Shown one piece after another: positions 1-10,567 of a stretch of 64,000 bases of DNA. Within the stretch, counting starts at the first letter, position 1. Each line of letters opens with the position of its first letter. A model generated the notes under the pieces. The model was not told the DNA's origin. It did no database searches and was given only the letters and a program-made list of their open reading frames with translations. This DNA comes from Zelonia costaricensis (Eukaryota; Euglenozoa; Kinetoplastea; Trypanosomatida; Trypanosomatidae), in NCBI GenBank assembly GCA_030849075.1, contig JASAOO010003564.1:62001-126000 (forward strand), given 5' to 3'. The position numbers and the translations under genes are program-made.

Positions 1-3000
1 TGTGCGCATCCGGCGCCTCTGCAGTGAAGACGCACCCGCTCTCTCCCGCCCTCGCCGTGACGGAGGTGCCGCGCGAGACGCTATGGACGGCGCTGAACCC
101 GCTGCGCCCGGTGGAAGCGCTCACGCCGGCGGCTCCCCCGTCGTCGTTGTCGTCATCCTCTGCCCCGTCGCACGACCCCAACCGACTGACAGCGGCGTCG
201 TACTTCATCGTGAACGCCGTGTACGGCGTGTACCGGCGCGACGTCATGACGACTGCCGAAGGTGCTGCGCAGGAGCACGTCGGTGCGGTGTGGCAGCTGT
301 CGTGGCCGGCCGGTACATCGCGGCCGGATGTCGGGGCGTGGTGCCACGCAGCAGCGGTGTCCGCTGTCACGCGAGGCGCGGAGGAAGAGGAGGAAGTGGC
401 TGCCCCGGCAAACGACGCGGAGCCCGACGTTGTGGCGGACTACGAGGCCGCCGCGACCGAGGCGGTGTGTGCCGCCTTCCCCCTGCTGCACCTCACCGCC
501 GGCGCGTTTGCGGCGCTTCGGGGGCGTCACCTGTGGTGGGGCACCCCCTACGACGACGACGCGGTGAGTCGCGCGCTACTGGAGGCCACCGGGCAGTCGT
601 GGGCCTCCAGTGTCCCGACCGCCCCCGCGACCCAGGCCGACACCCACGAGGCGGTGCTGGCGCTGTTGCCGCCGTCGGCCGCGACGGAGGAGGCGATCAG
701 CCTCGTGTGCGCCACGCTGGAAGAAAGCGGCGTGACGCTGGTGGAGTCGGCGGACCTCTTCGCGCAGGACGCCTTCGAGTACGTGAGCAGCGGCAGCACG
801 GAGCTCGCCGTGGCGCGGCGCCTGGCGCAGGAGACCGGCACGGCGCTGTGGGACCGCATGTCGGACGCCCTCCGTGTCGCCTTCACCGAGGCGGCGATGG
901 TGCTTGCCGATCGTCCGGCGCAGGCCTTCTCGCCGCTTCACCTCTACGGCGGCTGCGTCGTCTGCGCGGCCCTCCGCGTCCCGCCGTTTGTGCTGGAGGA
1001 GGGCTGGCGTGCGACGCAGCCCGTCTACGTGGCCGAGGGGTGCTGGCTCGGCTACCTGGCGGCGCTGGAGGTGTGGGTCGTGAATGGGCACATCGCGATC
1101 ATGCAGCAGCGCTACGAGGAGACCGCCGCGCGGGTGCACCTGCTGCGCCTGCGCTGGGACGCGTCGGCATCGACGTGGGACGCGATGCGGAGCGCGCTGG
1201 TCGGCCCCGAGACCACATCAGAGGCGCCGTCACGCGAGGAGCAGCTTTACGGTGCAGGCGCGCCCGCAGACTCGAGCTCCACCGCAGGCGCAGTGACACT
1301 TCTTTTCGCGCACCTGGCCGAGCGCACTGCGAAGGCGGGCACGGCTGCGGCCTTACTCGCTGGGGAACCAACGTACTTCCTCTCCCCCACCGCCTTTCAC
1401 GGTCTCGTTGACGTGCTGCGGTGGCCGGGGCGTGGCCGAAGCGGTCCGCTGAGCGCCGAGGTGGCCACGGAGGACTGGCTGCTGCGCCGCGCGCTGGTGC
1501 GACGCGTGCTGGAGCGCGGCGCGTCGTCTATGAGCCTGATTGTGCAGCAGGTTCGCGAAACCCTCGAGACGGTGCTGCCGCCATCGCTCGTGCCGCCCAC
1601 CGCTGAGCCAGCCGGAGCAGCATCGGCAGCGCTGGTATCGCAGTCCACCCCGGCGTGGACTTCTCGCTTTGCCCGCTCCCAGCGTGACGTCGCGCTTCAC
1701 CACGGTTTTCTGTGGCTGCACCCGTCGAGCAGCACCCCTGCCGTTTGTGGCGCTATTCCGGAGCTGCTGTTTGCCCACGGCGTCCGCGTCCGCGCGAGCG
1801 GTGTGGTGCAAGCTGACACGCCGGTGGGGAGTGAGCTGCTGGATGTGAAGCACGACGCCTTCTACAAGAACGCGTACGTGCGCAGCGCCGCGCAGGTGCC
1901 CATCACCGACGCCGAGGCGCAGGGCTTCGCCAAGCACTTTGACCAGAGCTGGGTGACTGCCGTGCAGCTGGGACTCGTGCTGAACGCGAGGGAGGCGGAG
2001 CAGAGGTTTGGCACTGTGCCGGTGACGCAGTGGTGGGACGGCTTGGGCCCCGCGCACCAGGTGAAGCTGTCCGACTCCCTCTACGTCGGCTACATGCCGT
2101 GCGAGGGGCTCTACGTGATGAACGCGCCGTACAGCTACCGCCGCGCGCGACTCCACGCCGGCGGGCACGAAGCGGCCTGGTTCGCCGTGGAGTGGGACGC
2201 CGCAGACCTCAGCTGGGCGGCCTTCAAGGCGAAGGTGGTTGGCGCCGCCGACCCTGCCGCGGCGGCGGACGGCTCGCTGCGCCACCACTTTGGCGTGCAC
2301 TGGACGCGCTACAGCCTGCCTGGCAAGCCGGATGCGATTGAGTGTGTGCTGCACGCATCCGAGAGTCCCATGGCGGCGCTGGCGGAGCGGTGTCGGTGGC
2401 TGAGCATCACGCCGCGCCAGGACCCATACGGCTGCCTGCTCCTTCAGTCGGGCGTGGCGCCGTCGCTCCTCACAATGCTGCTTGCCAACCCGCCCATCTA
2501 CAGCCGCGACACAGGCATCATCGCCGAGGCCTTCGACCGGCTGGAGCAGGAGGACGTGCGTGGGCTAGTGCGTCAGCTGCGCGAGGAGCAGTGCCGGTGC
2601 ACAACGCTCGTGCTGCCCGAAGGGACGCGGCTGGTGCCGCCGGCGAGCGCCGCCATGGTGGACCCCGCCCCGACGTCGACGGCCGTGACGGCGGCAACGG
2701 GTGGCGGTTGCGAGAACGCCGGCGAGGTGCCCAAGAACCTCTCCGTCCTCGAGCAGCTGTGCGCGTACCGCCACGTGGCTCTCGGCTGCGCGGTTGACCC
2801 GTTCGAGCACTGCCGCTTTGCGACGGCGCACCGAGAGGGCCACGCCCCGAGCGCGTCCTCTGCGGTGCTCTACCTCGACCCCACGAGCGTTGCCGCCATG
2901 GCCGCCGACGCGCCGGCTGGCCTGCGCGCGCTGCGCGGCATGCTGGTCGAACAGCTGAGCCGCCGTGGGGTGCGCGTGGTGCAGGAGCGCGTCGTGCAGT

Positions 3001-6000
3001 GTGCCACTGCCGCAGAGGCGGCGGTGCTCTACCGCGCCCAGCACCACCGCCAGTACCGCTACGGCGTTGCCGTGCCTGCCATGGAAACTCTCGGTGACTC
3101 GCTGCTGTGGCAGTCCCGCTTCAAGCAGCGCTTCGGTGTGTCGTACCAGCACGACTCTGTCGCCCTCTACAACTCGGCTGAGATGGCGCAGGTGATGCGG
3201 ATTGCCGACGCCGAGGTGGCCGCGCTGTGGCACCGCAGTCAGAGCCGCTACCCCAGCGACTTCCTCGTCCTCGGCGAGGGCTGCGTCGTGCAGCGGCTGC
3301 AGCCGGGCAAGCCTTTCTACCTCATGAACGGCGCCGTCACCGAGTCGGAGCAGCAGTTTGTGACGAACGCGACGGCTAGCGCGGGGGTGCATGCGTGGCT
3401 GCTCGCGTGGGACAGCGCGCGGACTGACATGAGCCACACGAAGCTGCAGCAGCTCCTGGCAGAGCTGCAGTCCAGCGCCGGGGTGCTGCGGCGGTGCTTG
3501 ACGGAGGCCCAGACCGGCGACGACGCGGCCGGGCGCGTTGTTGCGCCGACCTCGCGTGACAGCGCGGCACCGTTTCTCTTCGTGTCTGAGAGCGCGCTGG
3601 CAGCCGTGCGGCAGAGGCAGATATGGTGGCAGCTCCCGCTCTGGTCGGACCCAACCGTCGCGGCGTGGCTGGCTGGCGACGCCGCCACTAGCGCAGACCG
3701 CCTAGCGCCGTGCGCCGTGACGTGGGCGCTGCAGGACCCGCTGATCGCCGCCGCAGCCCGGGCGGAGGGGGAGCCCGTCCACCTCTGGGACGTCGTCATC
3801 GGCATGGACGCCACCCGTGTGGCAGCGCGTGTGCGACGCTACTATGACGCAGCTGTAGCAGCCGACGCCGCAGCCGACGCGTGCCGCGCGAAGGCGGCAG
3901 GTGTGGCCCTCACGCGGAACACCGCCGTGATCGCCGTGTCGCCGCAGCTCGCCGCAAACAGCGCCGTGCACCAGCTCGTGCACGCTGTCCTGCAGGGGAG
4001 CGGCGTTCGCGTGGAGACGCAGGGCTTTATAGCCGATCACGGCCTCGGCGCAGCACCGTCCAAGTCGCTGGTGCGGTACCTCTACCCCGAGGACTGGAGC
4101 TACGCCACAGAGGAGCCGGCAGACCTCACGCTAAGTGACGCGGAGGCGCAGGCCGTGGCGGACGTCTTCGGTGCGCCCTGGTCGACTCTGCTGGCGAGTG
4201 GCCGCCTGCTGCCGGCCTCCCGCGCCACGAAGCGGCTAGGCGGCATGACGGCGCCGCAGCTGCGGCTCTTCGTGAAGGGGGCGAAGAAGGCGCTGTGGGT
4301 GCGGCCACACCTGCACATCGCCGAGCTGGAGGAATACGGTGTCTATGTCATCAACGCGCACGTGCCGCTCACGGCGCACGCCATCGCCAGCACGGCGGTG
4401 CAGACGCCGATCCCGTACTACATTGTCTCGTTCAGCCCGAGTACGTGGACGTGGGAGGCGTGGCAAGAGCAGGTCATTGGGTCCGCGGAGCCGGCGCTGG
4501 CCGTCCCGAGCAGCATTCGCGGCCGCCTTGCGGCGTCGTGGTCTGCGCTGGGCATCCATGCGGCACCGGAGCGGGCTGAAGGGGGCGGTGGTGGGGTGTG
4601 TGTAAGCGAGGGCCCGCTGCAGAGTCTGCTGTGTCGCCTGCACGTCCACTGGCCGCCGCTCGACTCTTTCGACGGCGACGTCGTTGGCAGCCTCGTGCCG
4701 GACGACGCCACGGTGGCGGTGCTGCAGGCGTGGCTGCGCAACCCAACCGTGGCGTGCGACGATACGCGCGTTGGCGTGCTGACCCACCTCGCCGGGTGGG
4801 ACACCCGCGAGGTGCTGCATCTTGCCGAGACCCTCGCGGCGTTCTCAACTCCGTCTGCGCCGCTCCTGCCGCTCCAGCTCGCTGCTGCACGGCACGCGGA
4901 GCAGGAGGCGGTGGCGTGGCGCGCGGCAGAAGCGACCTGGGCAGCCACGTTCGCCCAGCGCTTCCAGCTGCCGCGCCTCCTCTCTGCTGACGCCGCCGAC
5001 GCTGGCGTGCTCAAGGGCAGCGACCCGGCGGACGCGGACCGGGCACTGCTGCAGCGCAACGTCGGCACGCTGCTCTTCTTCAGCCACCAGCTCGACGCGG
5101 CGCTGCATGCGCGGCTCCGCCAACACCTCGAGGCCTACGGTGTGGCCGTGACGGCGACCGCGAAGTACGAGGAAGGCGAGCAGGAATGCACCGCCGCTCT
5201 GCTGGACCGGCTGTACGCCCCGGACGCCTTCTACGCTGACCGACACCACATCGCCACCGCGCTTCTCGGTGACGGTGAAATCGCGGCCGAGGACCAGGCA
5301 CGCTTCAACACGATCTTCCGCGACGACGTGCCGTGGCAAGAGCTGCTCGAGCACGCGGCGCAGGAGGAGAAGCTCGACCACCGCCATGCAGGTGCAGGTC
5401 GGGGGACACACCCCGGCGACGCAGGCGTCGGCGGTCGGTGCATTTACAGCGCCGCCGACGCGGTGAAGCGCTGGAGACTGACCCCACGCGCGTTGTGGCA
5501 CGAGGCGCGGCGCGGCGTGTCGATGCAGCTCGCGGAGGGGCTCGTGGTGACCCGGCTCTCCCCTGTCGTACCAAGCGCCCGCACTGACAGCGGCGGTGCG
5601 CCGGCTGCCGCGTCGTCGTGTGAAGAGGAGGGGGCGGCAGCAGTGCCGTGGGAGGGGCACTACGTCGTCAACGCCTTCTACGCCGCTCTGCGAGACGCCT
5701 TGTGCCCGGCCGCGGCGCCGTCCGACAGCGACGTCGACAACGACGAGGAGGTGCAGCCCGAGGGGGGCCCCGTCGCGGGCAGTGGGGATTTAGCGCTGCC
5801 CTCGCTGACGAAGTGGAACATCGCCTGGGAGGCCGGCACGCTTTCGTGGCAGGACCTCTGCCAGCGCGTGGTCGGCTGTGCGGACTACAGCCACGCCGGC
5901 GCAGCCGCCACCACCGAATCCTTCAATGCTACCCTCGCCGCTGCGGCGGCACAGGAGCCGCGACCGCTGCCGTCGCCGCTCTCGTCTGTTGGCGTCATGG

Positions 6001-6836
6001 CGTCGTCCGGGCCGCTGGCCGCCTTCGCGGTGCGGCGTGCATGGTGCTGGAACGCCGATCACCACGACGTGTACCTCCCCGACCCGTTCCTGCGCGCCGT
6101 CGCCGTCGCCGGGCTGGACGGCACAGTGATCCAGGAGGACGGCTGGCTCGGCAACCCGATCATTGCCGCCACCGCACAGCAGCATTCGGCGCAGCCTCGT
6201 CTGCGCGTGTTTGACTGGACGCGCGGCTGCGACACGCCGGCAGTGCTGGCGTGGATGCGGTGGCGTGACCAGCCGCCACTCCCGGCGGCAACCGGTGAAG
6301 CCTCCGACTTCGCCGCTGCGACCGCTCCCGTGCCCGCGCACGCCACGCAGGACGCTGCGGAGAAGACGCAAGGCGCTTCGTCCGTTGCAGCCTCGTCCGT
6401 GCCGGCAGGAGAGGCGGGGTCGGAGGTGCCGGAGGACCGCCCGCCGACGCCGCCGCCGCGCATGAAGACGCAGCTGCAGGTGGCACGCGTCCGCGACGCT
6501 CTGCTGGGCGCACGCACAGAGGAGGACTGGCAGCAGCTGTGGCGCCACTACCGCGCCCTCAGCGGCGCCACCACCTCCTCCGCCACTGACGCCGCCGACG
6601 CGGCTGCCGCAGCGGCGCCGACTCCCTCCACCGTCAATGCTGCGGAGCCACCCCGCGAGGAAGAGACGATTCCGTTTGCGCTCTTCCACCGAGACTTCAC
6701 ATCACTCGACAGCTTCGGTGTGCCGTGCACAAGCCTCAAGCTCAAGCGTCTCTTCCTCGATATTGAGATCAAGAAGGGCGGCCGCATGAGCTACGCCGAC
6801 TTGACGCGCGCCCTCGCTCTCTACCACGCCCTGTAG
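1..6836 (+). CDS. Giant protein of ~6 degenerate NDK-like repeats, 5'-truncated
   Basis: The frame is open to the window edge, so the true start lies upstream; about 2277 codons are visible. Counting from the GTG at 24, a repeated unit carries an aromatic-x-[VILM]-[VIM]-N-[AG] core near residues 60, 351, 696, 1098, 1440 and 1879. Each unit resembles nucleoside diphosphate kinase (NDK): an N-terminal strand-helix-strand, then this core, then a W-D/E...LSW...VVGAADPA...SLR segment like the NDK G-x-x-P...GTIRGDF region. After repeat 3, residues 775-781 (VLHASES) align with the NDK active-site motif IIHGSDS, putting the phospho-His at H777. In the other units the matching spot lacks His (VCVSEGP, VMASSGP, LFVSESA). 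The nucleotide-binding Lys of the first strand is not seen. The last ~35 residues (LFLDIEIKKGGRMSYADL) look like a degenerate EF-hand. Catalysis is therefore doubtful; a structural or flagellar role is only a guess. The NDK relationship is my inference from motif order. Confidence 0.85.
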   Translation, partial: CASGASAVKTHPLSPALAVTEVPRETLWTALNPLRPVEALTPAAPPSSLSSSSAPSHDPNRLTAASYFIVNAVYGVYRRDVMTTAEGAAQEHVGAVWQLSWPAGTSRPDVGAWCHAAAVSAVTRGAEEEEEVAAPANDAEPDVVADYEAAATEAVCAAFPLLHLTAGAFAALRGRHLWWGTPYDDDAVSRALLEATGQSWASSVPTAPATQADTHEAVLALLPPSAATEEAISLVCATLEESGVTLVESADLFAQDAFEYVSSGSTELAVARRLAQETGTALWDRMSDALRVAFTEAAMVLADRPAQAFSPLHLYGGCVVCAALRVPPFVLEEGWRATQPVYVAEGCWLGYLAALEVWVVNGHIAIMQQRYEETAARVHLLRLRWDASASTWDAMRSALVGPETTSEAPSREEQLYGAGAPADSSSTAGAVTLLFAHLAERTAKAGTAAALLAGEPTYFLSPTAFHGLVDVLRWPGRGRSGPLSAEVATEDWLLRRALVRRVLERGASSMSLIVQQVRETLETVLPPSLVPPTAEPAGAASAALVSQSTPAWTSRFARSQRDVALHHGFLWLHPSSSTPAVCGAIPELLFAHGVRVRASGVVQADTPVGSELLDVKHDAFYKNAYVRSAAQVPITDAEAQGFAKHFDQSWVTAVQLGLVLNAREAEQRFGTVPVTQWWDGLGPAHQVKLSDSLYVGYMPCEGLYVMNAPYSYRRARLHAGGHEAAWFAVEWDAADLSWAAFKAKVVGAADPAAAADGSLRHHFGVHWTRYSLPGKPDAIECVLHASESPMAALAERCRWLSITPRQDPYGCLLLQSGVAPSLLTMLLANPPIYSRDTGIIAEAFDRLEQEDVRGLVRQLREEQCRCTTLVLPEGTRLVPPASAAMVDPAPTSTAVTAATGGGCENAGEVPKNLSVLEQLCAYRHVALGCAVDPFEHCRFATAHREGHAPSASSAVLYLDPTSVAAMAADAPAGLRALRGMLVEQLSRRGVRVVQERVVQCATAAEAAVLYRAQHHRQYRYGVAVPAMETLGDSLLWQSRFKQRFGVSYQHDSVALYNSAEMAQVMRIADAEVAALWHRSQSRYPSDFLVLGEGCVVQRLQPGKPFYLMNGAVTESEQQFVTNATASAGVHAWLLAWDSARTDMSHTKLQQLLAELQSSAGVLRRCLTEAQTGDDAAGRVVAPTSRDSAAPFLFVSESALAAVRQRQIWWQLPLWSDPTVAAWLAGDAATSADRLAPCAVTWALQDPLIAAAARAEGEPVHLWDVVIGMDATRVAARVRRYYDAAVAADAAADACRAKAAGVALTRNTAVIAVSPQLAANSAVHQLVHAVLQGSGVRVETQGFIADHGLGAAPSKSLVRYLYPEDWSYATEEPADLTLSDAEAQAVADVFGAPWSTLLASGRLLPASRATKRLGGMTAPQLRLFVKGAKKALWVRPHLHIAELEEYGVYVINAHVPLTAHAIASTAVQTPIPYYIVSFSPSTWTWEAWQEQVIGSAEPALAVPSSIRGRLAASWSALGIHAAPERAEGGGGGVCVSEGPLQSLLCRLHVHWPPLDSFDGDVVGSLVPDDATVAVLQAWLRNPTVACDDTRVGVLTHLAGWDTREVLHLAETLAAFSTPSAPLLPLQLAAARHAEQEAVAWRAAEATWAATFAQRFQLPRLLSADAADAGVLKGSDPADADRALLQRNVGTLLFFSHQLDAALHARLRQHLEAYGVAVTATAKYEEGEQECTAALLDRLYAPDAFYADRHHIATALLGDGEIAAEDQARFNTIFRDDVPWQELLEHAAQEEKLDHRHAGAGRGTHPGDAGVGGRCIYSAADAVKRWRLTPRALWHEARRGVSMQLAEGLVVTRLSPVVPSARTDSGGAPAAASSCEEEGAAAVPWEGHYVVNAFYAALRDALCPAAAPSDSDVDNDEEVQPEGGPVAGSGDLALPSLTKWNIAWEAGTLSWQDLCQRVVGCADYSHAGAAATTESFNATLAAAAAQEPRPLPSPLSSVGVMASSGPLAAFAVRRAWCWNADHHDVYLPDPFLRAVAVAGLDGTVIQEDGWLGNPIIAATAQQHSAQPRLRVFDWTRGCDTPAVLAWMRWRDQPPLPAATGEASDFAAATAPVPAHATQDAAEKTQGASSVAASSVPAGEAGSEVPEDRPPTPPPRMKTQLQVARVRDALLGARTEEDWQQLWRHYRALSGATTSSATDAADAAAAAAPTPSTVNAAEPPREEETIPFALFHRDFTSLDSFGVPCTSLKLKRLFLDIEIKKGGRMSYADLTRALALYHAL

Positions 6837-7590
6837 TGGAGAGGCGCAGCCAAACGTCCCCTGCGCCTCCCTCCCCCCCCCAAAGCTCAGCTGTGTTTTT
6901 CTTCTGTGTGATCCCTGGTCGTCGTTGTTGTTGAAAGAGCTACTGCGCACCGCATAGCTTTTTGCGCGTTCCCGACGCGCTCCTGTACATACCTCCTCTC
7001 CCCTCCCCTCCCCCCCACCTCTTCTCCCGTTTCTCATGTTTTCTCCTGGCGCTGCACCGCCACGGCAACGGCGTGGCGGTGCAGAGAGGCCGACGTGACC
7101 CGTGCCCTGCAACGCGCTTCCATTCGCACAAGGCGGCTCGACAGCGTCTCCGTTGACCCGCCCCCCCCCTCATGTATCTGTTCGGGCTTTGCACTTTGAT
7201 GCACGTATGCCCTTCCCTTCTGTTTGCCCCAAAAACAAACACGGTCTCACCGGCTCATCCATCTCCTGTCGACGTTGCGTGCGTTGTCGCTTGGCGTCTC
7301 GCTCCGTCGAAGAAGTTCGCTGATGGTGACGGAGAGTGCTGGAAACGCGTCTTTCCCCGGCATTTTCATCAACGTGAACAATGCCCGTGTCGTTGCGTGT
7401 TGTGTGTGTGTCACGGAGCGCGGACGCACGAGGCACCTTGCGCGCCTCGGTCGCCCGCCCCCCCCCCCACGGGCCACCCTCTCTTCCACTGCACGTAGCC
7501 CCTCTCCCCCTCCGATGCTCCATTGTTATCCCCCTCCCTCGTTGTTATCTCCTTGTACCCCCTCAACTATACACACGCCGTACAGACACC
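6837..7590. other. Intergenic spacer, repeat-protein gene to SPO11
   Basis: Pyrimidine-rich 3'UTR and 5'UTR sequence with a C-run near 7458-7468. No credible CDS. It holds the presumed poly(A) region of the upstream gene and the splice acceptor of SPO11. Confidence 0.7.
7584..7585 (+). promoter_or_regulatory. Predicted trans-splice acceptor AG for SPO11
   Basis: AG just 5 bases before the ATG at 7591, preceded by T/C-rich sequence from about 7500. An upstream AG near 7498 is an alternative and would give a longer leader. Confidence 0.4.
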
Positions 7591-9003
7591 ATGGCGGACA
7601 GCAGCATCGCCGTCTCCCGCCCTCACAGCGCTGCGCAGCGGCAGCACCACATCGAGACCCTTCTACTTTTCTTCCTGCACCACTTCTGTGCAAGCGACGC
7701 GCAGCCAGCACGGAGCGGCTACCGCGCCGCGCACCTGCAGCCGATCGCACAGGCCCTGTACACGCTTCGAGTGATCGCTCAAGCTGGCACCACCGCTGTC
7801 GCGCTAGACATCTGCACCGAGAGGGACCTGCTCTACCGCAACCCCCCGCTTTTCGGTCCGCAGAAGCAGCAAGCGGCTCACGCAGCCGTGGAGCGCCTGT
7901 GCGGCTGGCTCAACGTCGTCGCGTGCCACTGCGCAGCCACAGCACGACATCTCGAACACCAGCAACGGCGGCAGCAGCAGTCGCTGCGTCTGATGCTCAC
8001 CCAGCCAGAGCTCGCATCGCTCTTCCGTCGGTCAAGTGCTGCGTGTGCCGGCTTGGTGAGAGGCACGAGTGCCGGGGAAGCAGCAGCGCCGGTGTACACG
8101 CGCGAGGCCGTCGGCATCACTGCGGCGGGAAAGAGCCTGCTGTCCGGCGCCCTGTGCCTCGAACTGTGCGGTCCGGCGGAGGTACTGGACGTGGCGGCTC
8201 GTGGGACGGCTGGCGTCACGCTGAGCCACGCCCTGGTCACCCGCGTGGTGGGGTGTCGCCCCAGAAACGCGAGCGGCGCACACGGACTGGCGCTGAGACT
8301 TGTGGTTGTCGAGAAGGAGTCGCTTTATCACGCTCTTCAGCAGGACTTAGCAACGACCGGCGCAGCGTTGAGGTCGTGCCACGCGCTGGTGTGCACGAAG
8401 GGCTATCCATGTGTCGCGGCGCGGCACTTCCTTCGCCGCGTGCAGGCACAGTGCCCTGAAATCCCCGTGTACGTGCTGGTGGATGGCGACCCACACGGGC
8501 TCTGCATCGCGCTGACGGCGATGGGCCTGCTCGGCTCGCAGGGCCCATCGCAGCCCGTCGCGGTGACGCCAGCCTGTGCGGCGGCCCTTGTGCCACTGCG
8601 CTTTGTCGGCGTGCGTCCGTCCCTCGTCCTGCAACACCGCGCAACGCAGCAGGACTGCAGCTCGTTGAAGCCGAGCCACGCGTGCCTCTCACAAGGCTCG
8701 CCCATCACCGACGACGATGAGCGCGTCTTGTGCCGCGTGGTCGCGGCGCTTCAGGCGGTGTTGCCGGAGGCACTGGAGAACTCGCCCGCGCATCTCACTG
8801 CAGCGTCTACGTCTGAGCTAACGACGGCCGCGGTGGTGCGCCACACCCTGCACGGCATTCTCGCAGAGGCGCGCTGGATGCAGCGGTCACACGTCAAGTG
8901 TGAGCTGCAGCTCGTCTGCGCCGCCGTCGGACCGCTCACGTTTTTGGAGAAGCACGTGGAGCGCGTCGATGCCGAGCTGCGCCGGATTGGCCCTCCTTCC
9001 TGA
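7591..9003 (+). CDS. SPO11: SPO11 / topoisomerase VI subunit A-like
   Basis: 470 residues. SPO11 makes programmed meiotic double-strand breaks through a tyrosyl-DNA phosphodiester, using a winged-helix catalytic Tyr and a Toprim metal site. The catalytic region RDLLYRNPPLFG places the nucleophile at Y82, matching RD-x-x-Y-x-x-x-x-LF of the family. The Toprim acid is E241 in VVVEKESLY. The family block KGYP is followed by a run matching x-A-x-x-FLRR-V at about residues 268-281. The second metal motif is D298-G-D300-P-H-G. Length is in the range of eukaryotic SPO11 (about 400 residues). A further in-frame ATG at 7381 is rejected: the intervening 210 bases are C-tract spacer sequence with low-complexity translation. 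It sits alone in the polycistron with no meiotic neighbour. Confidence 0.93.
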   Translation: MADSSIAVSRPHSAAQRQHHIETLLLFFLHHFCASDAQPARSGYRAAHLQPIAQALYTLRVIAQAGTTAVALDICTERDLLYRNPPLFGPQKQQAAHAAVERLCGWLNVVACHCAATARHLEHQQRRQQQSLRLMLTQPELASLFRRSSAACAGLVRGTSAGEAAAPVYTREAVGITAAGKSLLSGALCLELCGPAEVLDVAARGTAGVTLSHALVTRVVGCRPRNASGAHGLALRLVVVEKESLYHALQQDLATTGAALRSCHALVCTKGYPCVAARHFLRRVQAQCPEIPVYVLVDGDPHGLCIALTAMGLLGSQGPSQPVAVTPACAAALVPLRFVGVRPSLVLQHRATQQDCSSLKPSHACLSQGSPITDDDERVLCRVVAALQAVLPEALENSPAHLTAASTSELTTAAVVRHTLHGILAEARWMQRSHVKCELQLVCAAVGPLTFLEKHVERVDAELRRIGPPS

Positions 9004-10205
9004 CAGGGGTATCCACCTCTCAAACGCAAAGCCGACAAAAGGAAGAGCACGAAGGGGCGTCTGTCGCAGTGCGTCACGCGGATGTGCGTTTTCATGCTCA
9101 GCCGAGTTCGCGCGCGTCTTCGACGGCTTCTGAAGACGCCTGTCCGCTTTTTTTTTCTTCCTCTTCTCTTTTGTCTTCACCCACCCCTCTGCTCTACAGA
9201 TCATTCCTTGCCCTTCTCTGCTACACGACGCTCACCCCTATCCCTTCTCCTCTTCCTCGGTTTGCACGGGCACCTCGCAGCAACACACGCTGCCTCAAAA
9301 AATGCGGCCGTGCGGCAGGCCTGAAATTGGAGCTGCGCTGTGCGGCAGGCGCACCCAGCCCTGTTCCAGTCACCCCCACGGTGGCCCGACTGAAGAGCTC
9401 TGTGTGCACGTGCACGTTCACGGTTTCCTTGACATCGAGCCGCAGTGAAGCGCGGGTCATGCGACGTCGCCTCACTTCCCTCCATCCTACCCCCCTCGCA
9501 CCTCTTCCTTGGCCTCGCTCTGCCCTACACACATCTCGTCCACATCGCCAAGTACCACCACCTGAGTGCGTGCGCCGCCCCCCCCCCCCGTGGTGGTGAC
9601 TGGCTTCTCACATTTGCACCCAGTCGACATATCTCTTCTTCCGCCTCTGCCCCTGTCGCGAAGCAAAAGCAAAACTGAAGAACACGCACTGCGGAGCGCC
9701 TGCGAGCGTATCGGCTTCCATCACGACAGGGCGCGCAACACCCTCCCTACTTGTGTTCCCCCATCCCCCCCTCCCCCAGTGGGCAGGTCTCTGTTTGCGT
9801 CCAGCGACAGTCCTTGGATTTGCAGTGCCGTGTGCAATCCACACAGACATTTGCACCCGGTCTGCCGGCGGTGCCGACGTAGGAGAGCAACGGCGGCGAC
9901 ACGCCTCCTTCAGAGCCTCGCTCCTCCCAGGCTCGTACACGGCTACGCGTCTGGCGCAGTTTTTCGACACCGTTACGCACTCCTCCTCCACTTCTTTTTC
10001 CTTTGCGCTGCCAACTGGCATCTCGATACGTGCGCGTTGTGGTGCCACAATCTCAGAGCGTACGCAACTCAGCCCGCGTTTGTGCCTCTCATCCACCCTG
10101 CCCCCCCCCTCTCTCTCCACCCTTCCTTCATCTCCTTCCGCGCACCGTCGCCGCGGCGGTGGTGTTGACTGTTGCTTTGCATCTTGCCGTCTAGTACTGC
10201 TCTTC

Positions 10206-10240
10206 TGTGTGTGGGTGTGTGTGTGTGTGTGCGTGTGTGT
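10206..10240 (+). repeat. (TG)n microsatellite
   Basis: Imperfect TG/GTG tract on the plus strand in the spacer before the Arg/Ser/His-rich protein gene. Confidence 0.9.
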
Positions 10241-10518
10241 CTGCCTCGCCCATCGGCGTGTCTGTGCTGTCGCCCTTCCCTCTTCCTCGGTGTCCTTCTC
10301 CTTTCAACACGTCTCCAACCCGCACCTCCCCCACCCCTTTCAGCGCACCTTACCGAGTTTGTACCATTCATAGTCACGCATCTTTCCTCTTCTCTTCCTC
10401 TTCCCAGCATTTCTGTCTTCTCCTCTCCCTCTACAGTCCGCTTTGGCGCATCGGCTGCTCTCTGCGTTTCCCCACTTCCCCCACCCCCACCCCATCGTCT
10501 CTCTCTTTCCCTTTGCTC

Positions 10519-10523
10519 TTCGT

Positions 10524-10557
<34 letters not shown>

Positions 10558-10567
10558 ATGGGTGTGC
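10519..10567 (+). repeat. (TG)n microsatellite
   Basis: Second TG tract, nearly pure over about 30 bases, about 300 bases after the first. Confidence 0.9.

Noticed and set aside
7381..7590. Upstream in-frame ATG extending SPO11 by 70 residues
   Set aside because: The extension covers C-tract spacer and the likely splice acceptor, and translates to Pro/Arg/Leu low complexity.
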